Shown here: in pieces, positions 40,301 through 54,059 of the stretch
Layout of the letters: every line of letters begins with the position of its first letter
How positions within the stretch are numbered: position 1 is the first letter of the stretch
NCBI GenBank assembly: GCA_000442125.1
Contig: KE546970.1
Coordinates: forward strand, 612,667-676,666
Source: Opeltia flavorubescens
Taxonomy: Eukaryota > Ascomycota > Lecanoromycetes > Teloschistales > Teloschistaceae
DNA length: 64,000 nucleotides
Reading direction: 5' to 3'
Position numbers and translations under genes: made by a program
The notes under the pieces: model-generated
What the model was told of the DNA's origin: nothing
The model's database searches: none
Seen by the model: the letters and a program-made list of their open reading frames with translations, nothing else

Positions 40301-43300
40301 TTTAAAATTTTAAAATATATAATCTTTATTATTAATATTATTATTTAATAGATTATTTATTATATTAATATTATAAAATTTTAAAAAATAGGTTTAAAAA
40401 ATTTTATAAATAAATTAAAAATATTTAAAAATATAATTAAAAGTTTTATAAATACTATTAATAAAAAAATTAAATCGCTTTATTATAAATAAAATTTAAA
40501 AGGGTTATTAAAAAAAATCGATAAAAAAATAAATAAAATTCTAAAAATTTATATAAAAAAAAATAATATAATATTTATTAAAAAAAATAATTTTTATAAA
40601 AAAAATAAAAATTAAAAAAAAATAAATAGTTAGAAAACTAATAAAGAAAAAAAAATTAATAAAAAAGAAAAAACTAGTAAAAAAAAAATAATATAAAAGA
40701 AAAATAGTTTTATAAATATAATAAATATAAATAATATATTATTTTTATATATTATTTATTAAAAGGTTTATTTAAATATTAATATTTATTATTTTAATAG
40801 GTATAATTTTTAATTAATTTAATTAATAATTCTAGATTATATAATTAAATAATATAATATAATTTTAATAATTCTAATTATTATAAATATATTTTAATAC
40901 TTATTATTATTTATTTTTTTTTTAAAATTTTTAATTTTAAAATACTACTAGTATAATATTTAAATTATTTATAGCCGTTTATAAATATAATTTTTTTATT
41001 AAATTATTTTTAATAATAATTAAAAATTTTTTATTAATTATTAAAAAATTAGATATTTTTATTTCTATAGCTTTTCCGGTATATATTATTCTTTTTATTT
41101 CTATTTTTTAATTATTAAATATATTATCCGTTTTTTTATTATTTACGCCTATATAAAAAAAAATCTATTATATAATTAAAAGTATAATAAGTATAGTATT
41201 TTTATTAATTTTTTTTTCCGTTAATTAAATCGAATTTTATATTAATAATAGAATAGGATTATATTATAAACTCGGAATATATTATTTATTTATATTACTA
41301 TTAGATTAGTTTTAGTTAGTTAGTATTTTTAAATATTATTAACTAAACTTTTATAACCGTTATTAAATAGCTAATATAAATTTAAAAAACTTTAATATAT
41401 AGAAAAAATAATAGTTAAAAAAACGGTAAAAAGTCTATCTATTAATTTTTAATTTTTAAAATTTATTTTCTCGTATAATTAATCTTTAAAAATATATATT
41501 AATTAATAATTAATATAATTTATATTTATATTATTTAATTATATTATTATATTCGTTATTTATTATTCTATTATTATTACTATTAATTTATATTAATTTA
41601 ATTAATAGGTTTAAATTTTTTATAAATTTATAATTTTTAACTTTTTTAATTTTAAATATCGTTTTATATTAGGCTATTATATTTATAATATAATAATAAA
41701 AAAAATTTAACGTTAAAAATATTAAATATTATATAGCTTATAATTTATAATAAATATCGATATTAAATTTAATATAATTAAATAATAGTTTAATTTAATA
41801 ATTTTATTAAAATTAAATAAAAAATATTATTAAAATTATTATTTTTAATAAAAATTATATAATTTTATTTAAAACTTTATAGGTATATTAATTTATAGAA
41901 AATTAAAATAAAATTAAATATTATTAATTTTTAATAATAAATTTATTTTATTTTTATTAAATTTTATTATTTAAAATTTTAAACTAATATAGTTTTTAAA
42001 AGAATTAAAGGTTATTAATAATAATAATTAAAAAAATAGATTAATATATTTTACCGCTTATTTATTATTTTAAATAATAATTCTATTATATAATTAAAAG
42101 CGAATAATAAATTAAAAAAAATTATAACTTTTAAAATTATTAAAAAAAAAAGGTTTAGTAAAATAATAAATATAATTTAAATTTTTAATACTATTATAGA
42201 TAAAAATAAAATTAAATATATAATTTATAATAATATATTTTTATAATATAAATTTTAGTTTTATTAACTACTTACTAATTTTAAACTTCGAGAATATCTT
42301 ATAGGTTAAAGTTAAAAAAAAAACTATAATTTTATAATAGAAATTCGGGTACCGAATCTATAAAATAATTATAATAAATATAAAAATATAAATAGTATAT
42401 TTAATATTTAAATAAATATTTCTTTTTAATTTTAGTTTTATATTTTTTTTAGAACTTAATTATTAAAATTATTATTAATAAAATTATTTTTTAATCTAGT
42501 ATTCGAAATCTAATATTTAAAAAAATAATTAATTATTATAAAAATTAAATTAAACTTTTATATAATTTTATTAATAATAAAATAAATAATAATAATTTAA
42601 TTATATATAAAGAACTATTTATTCTATTTTTTTATTAAAATTAAATAATTAAATAATTAAATAATTAGAAACGAGTTTAAAAAAAAGAGTTAGTAGTAAA
42701 AATAAAAATAATTTAGTTAATAATATTTTTAGAATATTTTAAACTTAGATATATATTATTAAATAAAAAAAATATTTTTAAATTATATTTTTAAAAGGTA
42801 TTATATTAAAAATAATTAATTAAACGATTTTTTAATATTATATTTATTCGCGTAATATATAACTATTATATATTATATAAAAAAATAATATAAAAAAATA
42901 ATATATTATTATTTATCTAGTTATAAAAGTTATATTTTTAATTTTGTTTACTTTTATTAAACCCCTAGCTATTTTTATAATAATCGATACCCGAATAATT
43001 ATTTATTAAAATAATCTAGATTATATATAAATAAAAAAATAAGTTTTATATTTTTTTTTAATAGTAATACGCTTAATATAAATAGCTATAAATCTAATAT
43101 TTATTAATAATTAATAACTCTACTTTAATAATATAAAGCGGTAATATATTTATTATTAAAGAAAATAATAATATAAACTTTTATTATTTTTTAAAATATA
43201 TATAAAATTTATAACTAGATATAAAGCTTTATATTAAAATAATAATCTAAAATAATTTTTTTAATAAATCGTATAAAAATTATTTTAAAAATAAAAACCT

Positions 43301-45559
43301 CTATTATATATTATAAATAGCGGATTTTTTAATAAACTATTATATTTAATTTAAAATAAAAGTAATATTTAAATTAATAATATATTAATTTAATATAATA
43401 AATTTAATTAATTATTATATTTATTTTAATAATATTATTTTAGTTAAATTTTATATTAAAAAGGAATTTTTTTTTATAACTAAAGTACTTTTAAAATACT
43501 AGAATTTATAAACGCTTTATTTATTAAAGTATATAATTTTAATATATTATTTTTAATTAGCGTTATAATTTAAATAATAGTATACTATATATTATATAAT
43601 ATACTTTTAAATATTAATTTTTTTATATAATAATAATATAATAAAAGGTTAATAGTAATAATATTAAAATTAAAAAATAATAAATAATTATAATATTTTA
43701 ATTCTATATATTAAAATTATAATTATTTAAAATTTTATTTATATAATAAATTTTATATATAATAATTCTAAAAATATTAAATTTATTATTTAAAATTATT
43801 CGATTATATATTATTATTTTATTATTTATAAAATTTTTATAAATTAAAAGCTGTAAATATATAATAAAAAAATAAAAATTAAAATTCTTTTAATATATAC
43901 GGATACTTTTTATAAATAATATAATAAAATAATATAATTATAATAATACTATTTAATAATATATTCTATTTATTATTATCTTTAAAGCTTTTAATATAAA
44001 AAACTTCTATAATAAAATATATATCTAGATAATTATTTTATATATATAGATATATTTTATCTTTTTTATTATTAATTATAACTAGCCTCCTATTATAAAT
44101 AATAATAAAACGATTTAAAATAATTATTTTAATATTATTTTTATTATAATATAATTCTTTTATTTTATTTTTTTACTAGTAGTAAACTTTATTTAAATCG
44201 GGTATTAAATCGTTACTTTTTATATAATATAAAATTTATTAAATAATTAAATTTATAATTAACTTTTTAAATTATATAAAGATTAATATATATAATATTT
44301 ACTATATTATAATTATAAAATTTATATTTATAAAGTTAAATATCTATTATTAATTTTTATATTCTATAATTACTTTTATTTATAAAGTTAATTCGAGATA
44401 TAAAATTAAAAAATTATTAATATATAATATATTTATATTATTTAAATATATTATTATAAAACCTTTAATATTTTTAATTTTTATTTATTTTCTAATATTT
44501 ATCCTTTTCTAATACTTTTAAATTTATTAATAATTTCTACTAGTTAATATTATATAATTACGCTATAATATTATATTATATTTAAATATTAAATAAAAAT
44601 TTTTTATAAATATTATATCTAGTTTTATATTATTTTCTCGTATATTTAATAAATTTTATTAATTATAGTTTATCTATTTCTAATATAATAACCGATATTT
44701 ATAATAAAATTATATTAATACCTAAATAGTAAATATTTAAAATAAATTAATAATATTAATAATAATAATAAAATAAAAAATTATTTTATTATAAATTAAT
44801 TTTATATAAATTAATCTACCTATAAAATTTTAAATAAATTATTATTTATAAAATTATTCTATTTTTAATAATTACTTTAATACCTATTATTTTTATAATT
44901 TAATATATATAGGATATAATATTAACTATTAAAAATAATATATTTTATTAATATATTATTAATAATTTTAATATTAATCTATTAAAATAATTATTAAAAA
45001 AACTATATATATAAAAAATAATATATTAAATAATTATAATATAAATAAAATTATTAAAATAATATATTTAAATAATATATTTAAATATAATATATTTAAT
45101 AATATTTAAATAAAATATTTAATTAAACTAAAAAAATAATATTTTATAAAATTATTCGCTATTAGAAGTTAATTAATTTTATTATTTTTAAAATTTTATT
45201 TATATAATTAATATAAAAATTAATAATAAATTATTTAAATAAAAATAAATAAATTTAATTTATAGCGTTAATTATATTATAAAAGGCCGCTAAAATATAT
45301 ATATATAATTTATTTTATAGTAAATATATTATTTTTATATATTATTAAAGTTAAAATATTAAAGTTTTTTTAAATATTTAATTAATAATAATTTATAAAA
45401 AGCGAATAATTATTTAAAAAAAAAATATAAAATTTATTTTTAAAATTATAATAAATTTTAATATATTATTTAAATAAATAAACTTTAATTTTAATAAAAT
45501 ATTAAATAAATAATATTAAATAGGTTTTTAATTTAAATAAAAAGAAAAAGTTAAATTAT

Positions 45560-46340
45560 ATATTTTTTATAATTAAAAAAATTTAATTATTTTATTTTAT
45601 TTTTATATTCTATTATTAAAAGATTAAAAGTTATTTAAAATCTTTAAATTTATAATAAATTAAATTTTTCTTTTANATTCTACTANTTTCTTTTTATAAA
45701 AAGANATTATAATATTTATAAAATTTATTTAAATTTTAAAAACTTTTAAATTATTTAATAATAATAATTTATAAAATTAAAAATTAAATAATAAAAATAC
45801 TAGAATAATATTTAAAAATAATATATTTTAAATTTTTAAATTATTTTATTTATTATTATTTTTATTATATAAATTACTTTTTAAAAACTTTATATTTCTT
45901 TATATAATATATTTTCTAATAATTTTTTTTATTTTTTTATTANTCTTTTTAATTATTTTATNGTTATCGCTANTATATAATAAAAAAATTTCTTTATTTT
46001 TTATATTTATAATAATTTTAAATTCTTTTATAAACTTATTTTATTTTTTTTTTAAATTTTAAATACTAATAAATTTTAATTTATTAAACTTTATTTTATA
46101 AATAATATANTAAATTTAGAAATTTATATTTATTTATATATATAATTTTTTTTTTTCTAATATTATATTATTAAATTATTATATACTATATATTAATAAT
46201 AAATTAATAAAACGAGATATAATAATATATAATAAAATATAATTAAATATAATAGAGTAGAATTTTATATATAATAATATATATAATTTAATATTAAAGT
46301 AAAAACTTTAAATATAATTTAAAATTATTTATTAAAGGTT
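45560..46340. other. Tract nearly identical to R1 copy A, with shared Ns
   Basis: From about 45,700 this tract matches copy A (8,360-9,195) almost base for base, unlike the rest of A/B. Ns at 45,943, 45,962, 45,973 and 46,110 match Ns in A exactly; further Ns at 45,676, 45,686 and 45,705 fall where A has g. At 46,110 sequence equivalent to A 8,771-8,955 is absent, next to an N. This suggests shared reads in assembly, or less likely gene conversion. Confidence 0.6.
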
Positions 46341-47810
46341 AAAATTTAATTATAAAATTTTATTTTAATTAATTAACTAATTTTAGTATTTTTTTTATTT
46401 TATATATTATAAAATTATATTATTTATTAGCTTTAATATACTTTTATTTAATTAAAATATTTATATATTTTATATTTATTATATTTATTTTTATTAATTA
46501 CTTTTTTACTTTATTTACTAGTTAAATTACCGCGTATTTTTATTAATAATAATAGAAAACGCGTTTATATAACTACTAAATATTAAAATATAAAAAAAAT
46601 ATACTAATAATATATTATAATAATATATTTAAAATATTATTATCTATTAATTTTAAATAAATTTAAATAATAAAATATATATAATTAAAAATAATAATTT
46701 ACTAATTTATCCGAATTTATAAAAAAATAATTATTTATTAAATAATAAAAAACTAACCTTTTTATATTTACGCAAGAGTAATTATATTTTTAAAAATACT
46801 TTAAACTATATATTATAAAATAATAATCGAATTTTAAATTATAAAAATTTATTAAATATAAATTTATTTAATAATAAAAATATTTTTAATTAATAAAATT
46901 AATATATTAAAAAAAAACCATTTTAAACCGTTTTAAACTATAAATATTTAAAATAAAAAAAATATATAAAATAAAAGATATAATAGAAAAATAATTATTT
47001 ATAGTATAGAAATCGGTTATAAAAAAAAATTTATTATAATAGAAAAATCGATTAAAAAAAAATTAATAAAATAATATAAAATAATAATATTTTATTTATA
47101 TAATAAAGTAAACTAATATTAATAATAGTATTATTTTAAACCGAGTATTATTATTTTATAAAAAATTTATCGGTATTAAAAAACTATTAAATTATTATTT
47201 TTAAAAGTATTATTTAATTGTTTAATATAAAAATTATTTTTTAATATATAAAATTATAAGATTAATAATTATAAAAATTTTATAATTAATTATATTTAAT
47301 TAAATATATTAAATATATTATATAAAACTATAAAAACCTATATAATAATATTTTTTAAAAATAAATATATTATTTTTATATATTATTAGTACTACGAATT
47401 TACTATATAATAAATATTTAATTTATTATAATATATATAAAATATATAATTATTTAAAGTAAAAATATATAATTTATTTTTAATTTTATAAATTAGCTTA
47501 ATATTATTATTAATTAAATATAATATATATTTAAATTAAATAAAAAGTTTAAATATTTAAAATTTATTATTATTTAATAATATTATATATTTATTATAAT
47601 TATAAATAAAAGAAATAAATATATTTCTTTTTAATATTAATAATAAAATTTATTTAAAATTTAAATTATTTAATTTTTTTTATTAAAATTTTATCTACTA
47701 GTTAATATAATTAAATTAAAATTAGAAATAATCTAATTTAAAAATAATAATAGAGTAAAAATTTTATTTAAATTCTAGAGCTTAAATTTTTACTAGTATA
47801 ATCTATAAAA

Positions 47811-48020
47811 AAATCGGGTTAGGTTAAATTATTAGGTTAGGTTATTAATTTAAATTTTATAATCTAACCTAATTTTTAATTTAAGAATTAGAATTTAAAA
47901 TTAACCCGACTTATTAAAAATTTAATTTAAATTTAATTTAATTCGTTAATAATCCGATTTAAAACCGATTATTAAATTAAAAACCCGAGTTCGATTTAAT
48001 TCGACTCGACTCGATTTAAC
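47811..48020 (+). repeat. Terminal block X of R1 copy B, with hairpin
   Basis: Counterpart of 10,653-10,868. The hairpin arms aaatcgggttaggttaaatt and their complement near 47,860-47,884 differ from copy A only by transitions that keep pairing or create G-T pairs. Copy C begins directly after it. Confidence 0.65.
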
Positions 48021-51000
48021 TAGTTTATAAATTATAATAAAAGTTAAATAAAACTTTTATATAGTTTTATTAATAATATAATAAATAATAACTATTTAAT
48101 TATATATAAAAAATTATTTTTTATATTTTTTTACTAATAATATTTAATTAAATAATAATATAATTAAATAATTAAAGATAAATTTTAAAAAAAATAGTAA
48201 TAAAAATAAAAATAATTTAATTATTAATATTTTTAAAATTTTTTAAATTTAAATATATATTATTAAATAAAAAAAATATTCTTAAATTTTATATTTAAAA
48301 GGTTTTATATTAGAAATAATTAATTAAACGATTTTTTTATATTATATAAAATAATAATATAAAAAAATAATATATTATTATTTATTAAATTATAAAATTA
48401 TATTTTTAATTCTATCTATTTTTATTAAATTTTTAGCTATTTCTATAATAATAAATAATAAAATAACTATTTATAAAAATAACCTAGATTATATATTAAT
48501 ATAAAAATAAATTTTATATTTTTTCCTAAATAATAATATACTTAATATAGATATTAATAAATTTAATATTTAATATTAATTAGTAACTTTATTATAATAA
48601 TATAAAATAATAATATATTTATTATTAAAAAAAGCGATAATATAAATTTTTATTATTTTTTAAAAAATATATAAAATTTATAATTAAATATAAAACTTTA
48701 TATTAGAATAATAATTTAAAATAATCTTTATAATAAATTATATAAAAATTATTTTAAAAATAAAAAATTTTATTATATATTATAAATAATAGATTTTTTA
48801 AAAAAATAACTATATTTAATTTAAAGCGAAAATAATATTTAAATTAATAAAATATTAATTTAATATAATATATTAAATTTATTATTATATCTATTTTTAT
48901 AATATTATTATTCTAATTAAATTTTATATAAAAAAAAAATTTTTTTTTATAATTAAAATATTTTTAAAGTATTAAAATTTAAAAATATTTTATTTATTAA
49001 AGTATAAAATTTTAATATATTAACTTTAATTAGCGTTATATATAAAATAATAATATATTATATATTATATAATTTATTTTTAAATATTTAATAACTTATA
49101 TAATAATAATAAAATAAAAAATTAATAGTAGTAATATTAAAATTAAAAAATAAAAAATTATTATAATATTTAAATTTAATATATTAAAATTATAATTATT
49201 TAAAACTTTATTTAATATAAGAAATTTAATATATAATAATTTTAAAAACTATAAATTTAATATTAAAAATTTCTAATTATATAATATTATTTTATTATTT
49301 ATTAAGTTTTTATAAATTAAAAGGTATAGATATATAATAAAAAAGTAAAAATTAAAATCTTTTTAATAAATATAGATATTTTTTATAAATAATATATTAT
49401 AGTAATATATTAATAATAATATTATTCTATTATATATTCTATTTTTTTTTAAAGTTTTTAATATAAAGAATTTCTATAATAAAAAATATATCTAAATAAT
49501 TTCTTTTTATATATAAATATATTTTATTTATTCTATTATTATTTATAGCTAGTTTTCTATTATAAATAATAGTAAAATATTTTATAATAATTTTTTTAAT
49601 ATTATTCCTATTATAATATAGTTTTTCTATTATATTTTTTTATTAATAATATTTTTATTAATTTTAACTAAATATTAAATCGTTAATTTTAATATATTAT
49701 AAATAGTATTAAATAATTAATTAAATAATTAATATTTATAATATATATTTTATTATAATTAATAGATTTATATTTATAAAATCGAATATTTATTATTAAT
49801 TTTTATTTTTTATATTTATTTTTATTTATAAAATTAATTTAAAATATAAAACTAGAAGATTATTAATATATATAAAATTTATATTATTTAAATATATTCT
49901 TTTAAAATATTTAATATTTTTAATTTTTATTTATTTTTAAATATTTAATAGTTTTTATTATTTTTAAATTAATTAATAATTTCTATTAATTAATATTATA
50001 TAATTCTATTATAATATTATATTATATTTAAATATTTAATAGTAATTTTTTATAAATATTATATCTAATTATATATTTTTTTTTATTTATTTAATAACTT
50101 TTATTAATTATAGTTTATTTATTTTTAATATTATAACTAATAATTATAATAGATTTATATTAGTCTTTTATTAGAATAGAGCTTTATTTTACGGATTTAA
50201 AGAAAAAAACGCGTTAATATATTTTTAATATTTAAATAACTATAATAAATATAAAAAATATTTATATATAAAATATATAGATACTATATAGCTTTAATTT
50301 ATATTAATATCTAGCGCGTTAATATTAATTTCTAGCGCTAAAAAAATTAATAAGGTTTTTTTAAATTTTTAAAATTTATTAAAACCTACTCTAAAATCTA
50401 ACCTATTCCGTCGCGTAAATTACTAGTATTTGAGTAGTAAATATTTAAAATAAATAAATAATATTAATAATAATAATAAAATAATAAATAAATTTATAGT
50501 AAATTAATTCTATATAGATTAATTTATTAATAAAATTTTAAATAAATTATTATATATAAAACCGTTTTAATTTAAATAATTATTTTAATATTTATTATTT
50601 CTATAATTTAATATAAAAAAAATATAGTATTAATTAATAAAAGAAATATATTTTATTAATAAAATATTAATAAATTAAATATTAATTCTTTTAAATAGCT
50701 ATTAAAAAATTATATATAAAGGAAATAATATTCTAAATAATTATAATATAAATAAAGTTATTTATATAATATATTTAAATAATATATTTAATTATATTTT
50801 ATTAAAATATTTAATAATATTAAAAAAAATATAATTTTATATAATTATTCGTTATTAAAAATTAATTAAATTTATTATTTTTAAAGTTTTATTTATATAA
50901 TTAATATAAAAATTAATAATAAATTATATAAATAAAATAAAACTAACTTAATATATAATATTAACTATATTATAAAAAGCCGTTAAAGTATATATATATA

Positions 51001-51610
51001 ATTTTATTTATAATAAATAGATAATATTTTTATATAATTAAAATTAAAATATTAAACTATTTTTAAATATTTAATTAATAATAATTTAAAAAAAATAGAT
51101 AATTATTTTAAAAATAATATAAAATTTTAATTTAAAATTATAATAAATTTTAATATATTATTTAAATAAATAAATTTTAGTTTTAATAAAATATTAAACT
51201 AATAATTTTAAATAAATTTTTAATTTATATAAAAAAAAAAATTTAAATTATATATTTTTTATAATTAAAAAAAATTAATTATTTTATATTATTTTTATAT
51301 TTTATTATTAAAAAAAATTAAAAATTATTTTAAATTTTTAAAATTATAATAAACCGGGTTTTTTTTTAAACCCCGCTAGTTTTTTTTTATAAAAAAAAAC
51401 TATAATATTTATAAAGTTTATTTAAATTTTAAAAATTTTTAAATAATTTAATAATAGTAATTTATAAAATTAAAAATTAAAAAATAAATATATTAAAATA
51501 ATATTTAAAAGTAATATATTTTAAATTTATAAACTATTTTATTTATTATTATTATTTCTATTATATAAATTATTTTTTAAAAATTCTATATTTTTTTATA
51601 TTATATATAT
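48021..51610 (+). repeat. R1 fragment C (matches R1 5,180-8,590)
   Basis: A truncated R1 copy placed directly after block X of copy B and oriented like A and B. It is interrupted at 50,164-50,424 by the 0.26-kb element. It carries many small deletions relative to A and B, so it is the older or faster-decaying subfamily; fragment D shares these traits. Confidence 0.8.
50164..50424 (+). mobile_element. 0.26-kb non-autonomous insertion, right-arm copy
   Basis: Reverse complement of 31,836-32,098. One end reads tagtcttttatt; the other end, read inward, is tagtaatttacgcgacgg. The empty site in copy A is attaacgtttaaatagtaaa near 7,362, and the right flank here (gtatttgagtag) differs from it only by transitions. 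It has no coding capacity. Confidence 0.7.
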
Positions 51611-52730
51611 ATTAGAAAATATCCCTTATTAGTTTCCCGACCCGAAATAAGTATAAATTTTATTAGTTAATATTAAATATTTATAATTATAAATCCGGTT
51701 AGCGCTTTTAATTACTAAAATAACTGGTTTTTTTATAGTTAAATAATTTCGTTAATTTCGTATATAGTAGTATATATAGTAGCTTATTTTTAAATACTAA
51801 ATAAGCGTATTTTAATATTATAAAAATTTTGAAAATTGGATTAAAATTAGTAGCGCTATAGTATATAAAAGTTCTAGTTATACTATATTAACTGGCAGCC
51901 CTACTAGTTCCCAGCTTTATTAGTTACTAGCCCTACTAGTTATTAACTACTAGCTGCTAGTAGTAAAATTCTATTAGGATAATAGTTTAATACTAGTAAT
52001 ATACCTTTTAATTATTATTTTTATTTTTTTATTAATTTTTTTAATTATTCTATTATTATTATTTATATATAATAAAAGGATTTTTTAATTTTTTATATTT
52101 ATAATAAAAGAGCTCGGGAATTTTTTTTTATAAAAAAAAAATTCTTTTTTACTATTAATTAAAATCTAGTTAAAAAATAAAATTCCTTTTTTTTAAATAG
52201 CGCGCTAAATTTTTATTTAATTTTAATAATTTTTATAATATAAGTAAACGCTAATTTAAAGTTTTAAAATAGTATATTTTTTAATTATATAGCTATTTAA
52301 TTTAGTTATATTTATTAATTATAAATTTTTTAGCTTTTATAGTTATTTTAATAGGGTGGTATTTATAGGCGGCTAGAGCGGCTAGTTCTAATATCTAGTT
52401 AATTATTTAATTAACCGGTAGCTCTATTAGTTTATTTTTATATAATATATAATTAAATTAATAGCGTAAATCTTTTAAAGCTAATAATATTATTAAAAAA
52501 GCTTTAAATTTTATAAATTTTATATTATTAAAATATACTCGTTAAATACTTTAAATTAAACTATTTTATATATTACTATATAAAAAACTAAAGAAGCTAT
52601 ACTAACTATAAAATCTAGTTAGAATTTAACGTTTTTTATTTATTAAAAATACCTTATTATTAATAGATAAATAGGTAGAAAATTATTTTTAATATAAACT
52701 AGACTTTTTTTTTATTAAATCTATTATAAA
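51611..52730 (+). repeat. R1-associated segment E (right arm)
   Basis: Fully called counterpart of 29,556-30,664. At 51,830-51,965 it keeps an unusual number of TpG/CpA words (ttgaaaattgga, aactggcagccc, ttcccagc, gctgctag) and repeated ctagtta/actagt units. Near 52,360-52,440 is a second G+C-richer patch (ggcggctagagcggctag, aaccggtagctc). A piece at 52,022-52,110 matches copy A 8,590-8,690. No frame or RNA fold of a known class was recognised. Confidence 0.55.
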
Positions 52731-53471
52731 AAAAATAAATAAATAATTTTAAATTTTTTTATAAATTTATTTTATTTTTTTTTTAAATTTTAAATACTAG
52801 CGAGTTTTAATCTATTAAACGCGATTTTATATATAATATATTATATAATATATTAAATTATTAAAATTATATATTTTAATATTATTATTAATATATTTTC
52901 TATTATTTTAAATATTTTATATTATTTAAAATTAGCGGCCGTATTTATTATATTATTAAAGTATATTATTTATAAAATTAATATTATTATAATAAATATT
53001 TTTTAAAGAATTAATAATATTATTTTTTTTATTTAAACTATTTTTTTTATTTTTATAATTTATTTTATTTTATTTTATAATATAACGATTAAAAATAACT
53101 AATAAAAATATAAATTATATTATTTTAATATATTATTATATAAATTATTTATAATTTAAAAATTATTTATTTAAACCCGGCGATTTTATTTAAATATTTT
53201 CTTTTTCTTTTTATTAATTATTTAATAAATAATAATTTCTTTAAATTTTTATATCGCTTTAAATCGGGTTTAAAAATTAATATTTATTTAAATATATAAT
53301 TTTTTTAAAATATTATATTATTAAATCGCTATATATTATATATAAAAAATAGATTAATAAAGTAAAATATAATAATATAAAATAGAATATAATTAAATAT
53401 TAAAAAAAAAAATTTTATATTACTATTAAATTATAGGAGTAATTAGTATTTTAATTTTAAATAAAAATTAT
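52731..53471 (+). repeat. R1 fragment C continued (matches R1 8,650-9,150)
   Basis: Matches copy A at 8,690-8,770 and 8,790-9,150 but holds about 230 extra bp at 52,850-53,080 where A has an N at 8,770. It is truncated at its right by the gypsy-1 insertion. R1 sequence does not obviously resume after gypsy-1. Confidence 0.65.
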
Positions 53472-53476
53472 ATAAT
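53472..53476. repeat. Target-site duplication of gypsy-1 (ataat), right copy, 5' side
   Basis: ataat precedes the 5' LTR; the same five bases follow the 3' LTR at 61,148-61,152. A 5-bp duplication fits Ty3/gypsy integrase. Confidence 0.75.
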
Positions 53477-53733
53477 TATTATAATTAATAATAGTCTAGT
53501 TTATTATAATATTATAAAACTATTATATAACTTTAGCTAAAATATTATATCGTTATATTATATTAATAGAAAAGAGAGCTTATATAATTAAAAAAATTCC
53601 CTTTAATATTTATAGCTCTTTAGATATTAATATATATATATTTTTTATATATAGTTTTATATATATAATAATAGAATATTAAATTATTACTTATATTTTT
53701 ATATAGTTTTCCTACTATTATATCCTTTTAATA
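53477..53733 (+). repeat. gypsy-1 5' LTR (right-arm copy)
   Basis: A 257-bp repeat of 60,891-61,147. It starts tattataatt and ends ttttaata, so the terminal TG...CA has become TA...TA. It contains a palindromic tatatatat core near 53,635 that could include the old TATA box, but AT content makes this undecidable. Confidence 0.88.
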
Positions 53734-53844
53734 TTTTAATATTTTTATTTTTTATAAAAAGTAGTTTAATTATATCGCGAAGTTATAATATAAAATAATA
53801 ATAATAATACTATATTTATAATTAGATTATAACTATTAATAAAT

Positions 53845-53847
53845 ATG
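53845..53847 (+). other. Rare surviving ATG near gypsy-1 gag start
   Basis: One of very few ATG triplets on the plus strand, 112 bp after the 5' LTR, about where a gag start would be expected. The frame from it runs 24 codons to a TAA. It is not in the frame in which I read the gag-like region, so its role is doubtful. Confidence 0.3.
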
Positions 53848-54059
53848 GTTATATTATTAAATAATAATATAAATAAACTTATTAGCGATATTTTAAATAT
53901 AAAAATTTAAGCTTTTAAAATAAAATAAACTCTAATTTATTAATAAAAAAAGTTAGAAATATTAAAAGCTAAAAAGAAATTAAAATTCCTAAAGCTATTT
54001 ATTATTATATATTAATAATAAACCTTTAAAACTTTAATTAACGATTTTAAATATATTAA

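Larger units (their letters stand above)
37357..48020. repeat. R1 repeat, copy B
   Basis: Direct repeat of 1-10,868 over its whole length, including the poly(T) region, the 8-bp array (42,641-42,668), the 13-14-bp array (about 45,058) and terminal block X. It differs from A by transitions at many sites, a few short indels and a deletion of about 185 bp at 46,110. Copy B is slightly less mutated in places (for example gcggccgaatcc near 39,011), which helps in inferring the ancestral sequence. Function of R1 is unknown. Confidence 0.85.

Noticed and set aside
53635-53665. Palindromic tatatata stretch in the gypsy-1 LTR as a functional promoter
   Set aside because: Such words occur throughout this AT-rich window by chance, so no specific promoter claim can be supported.
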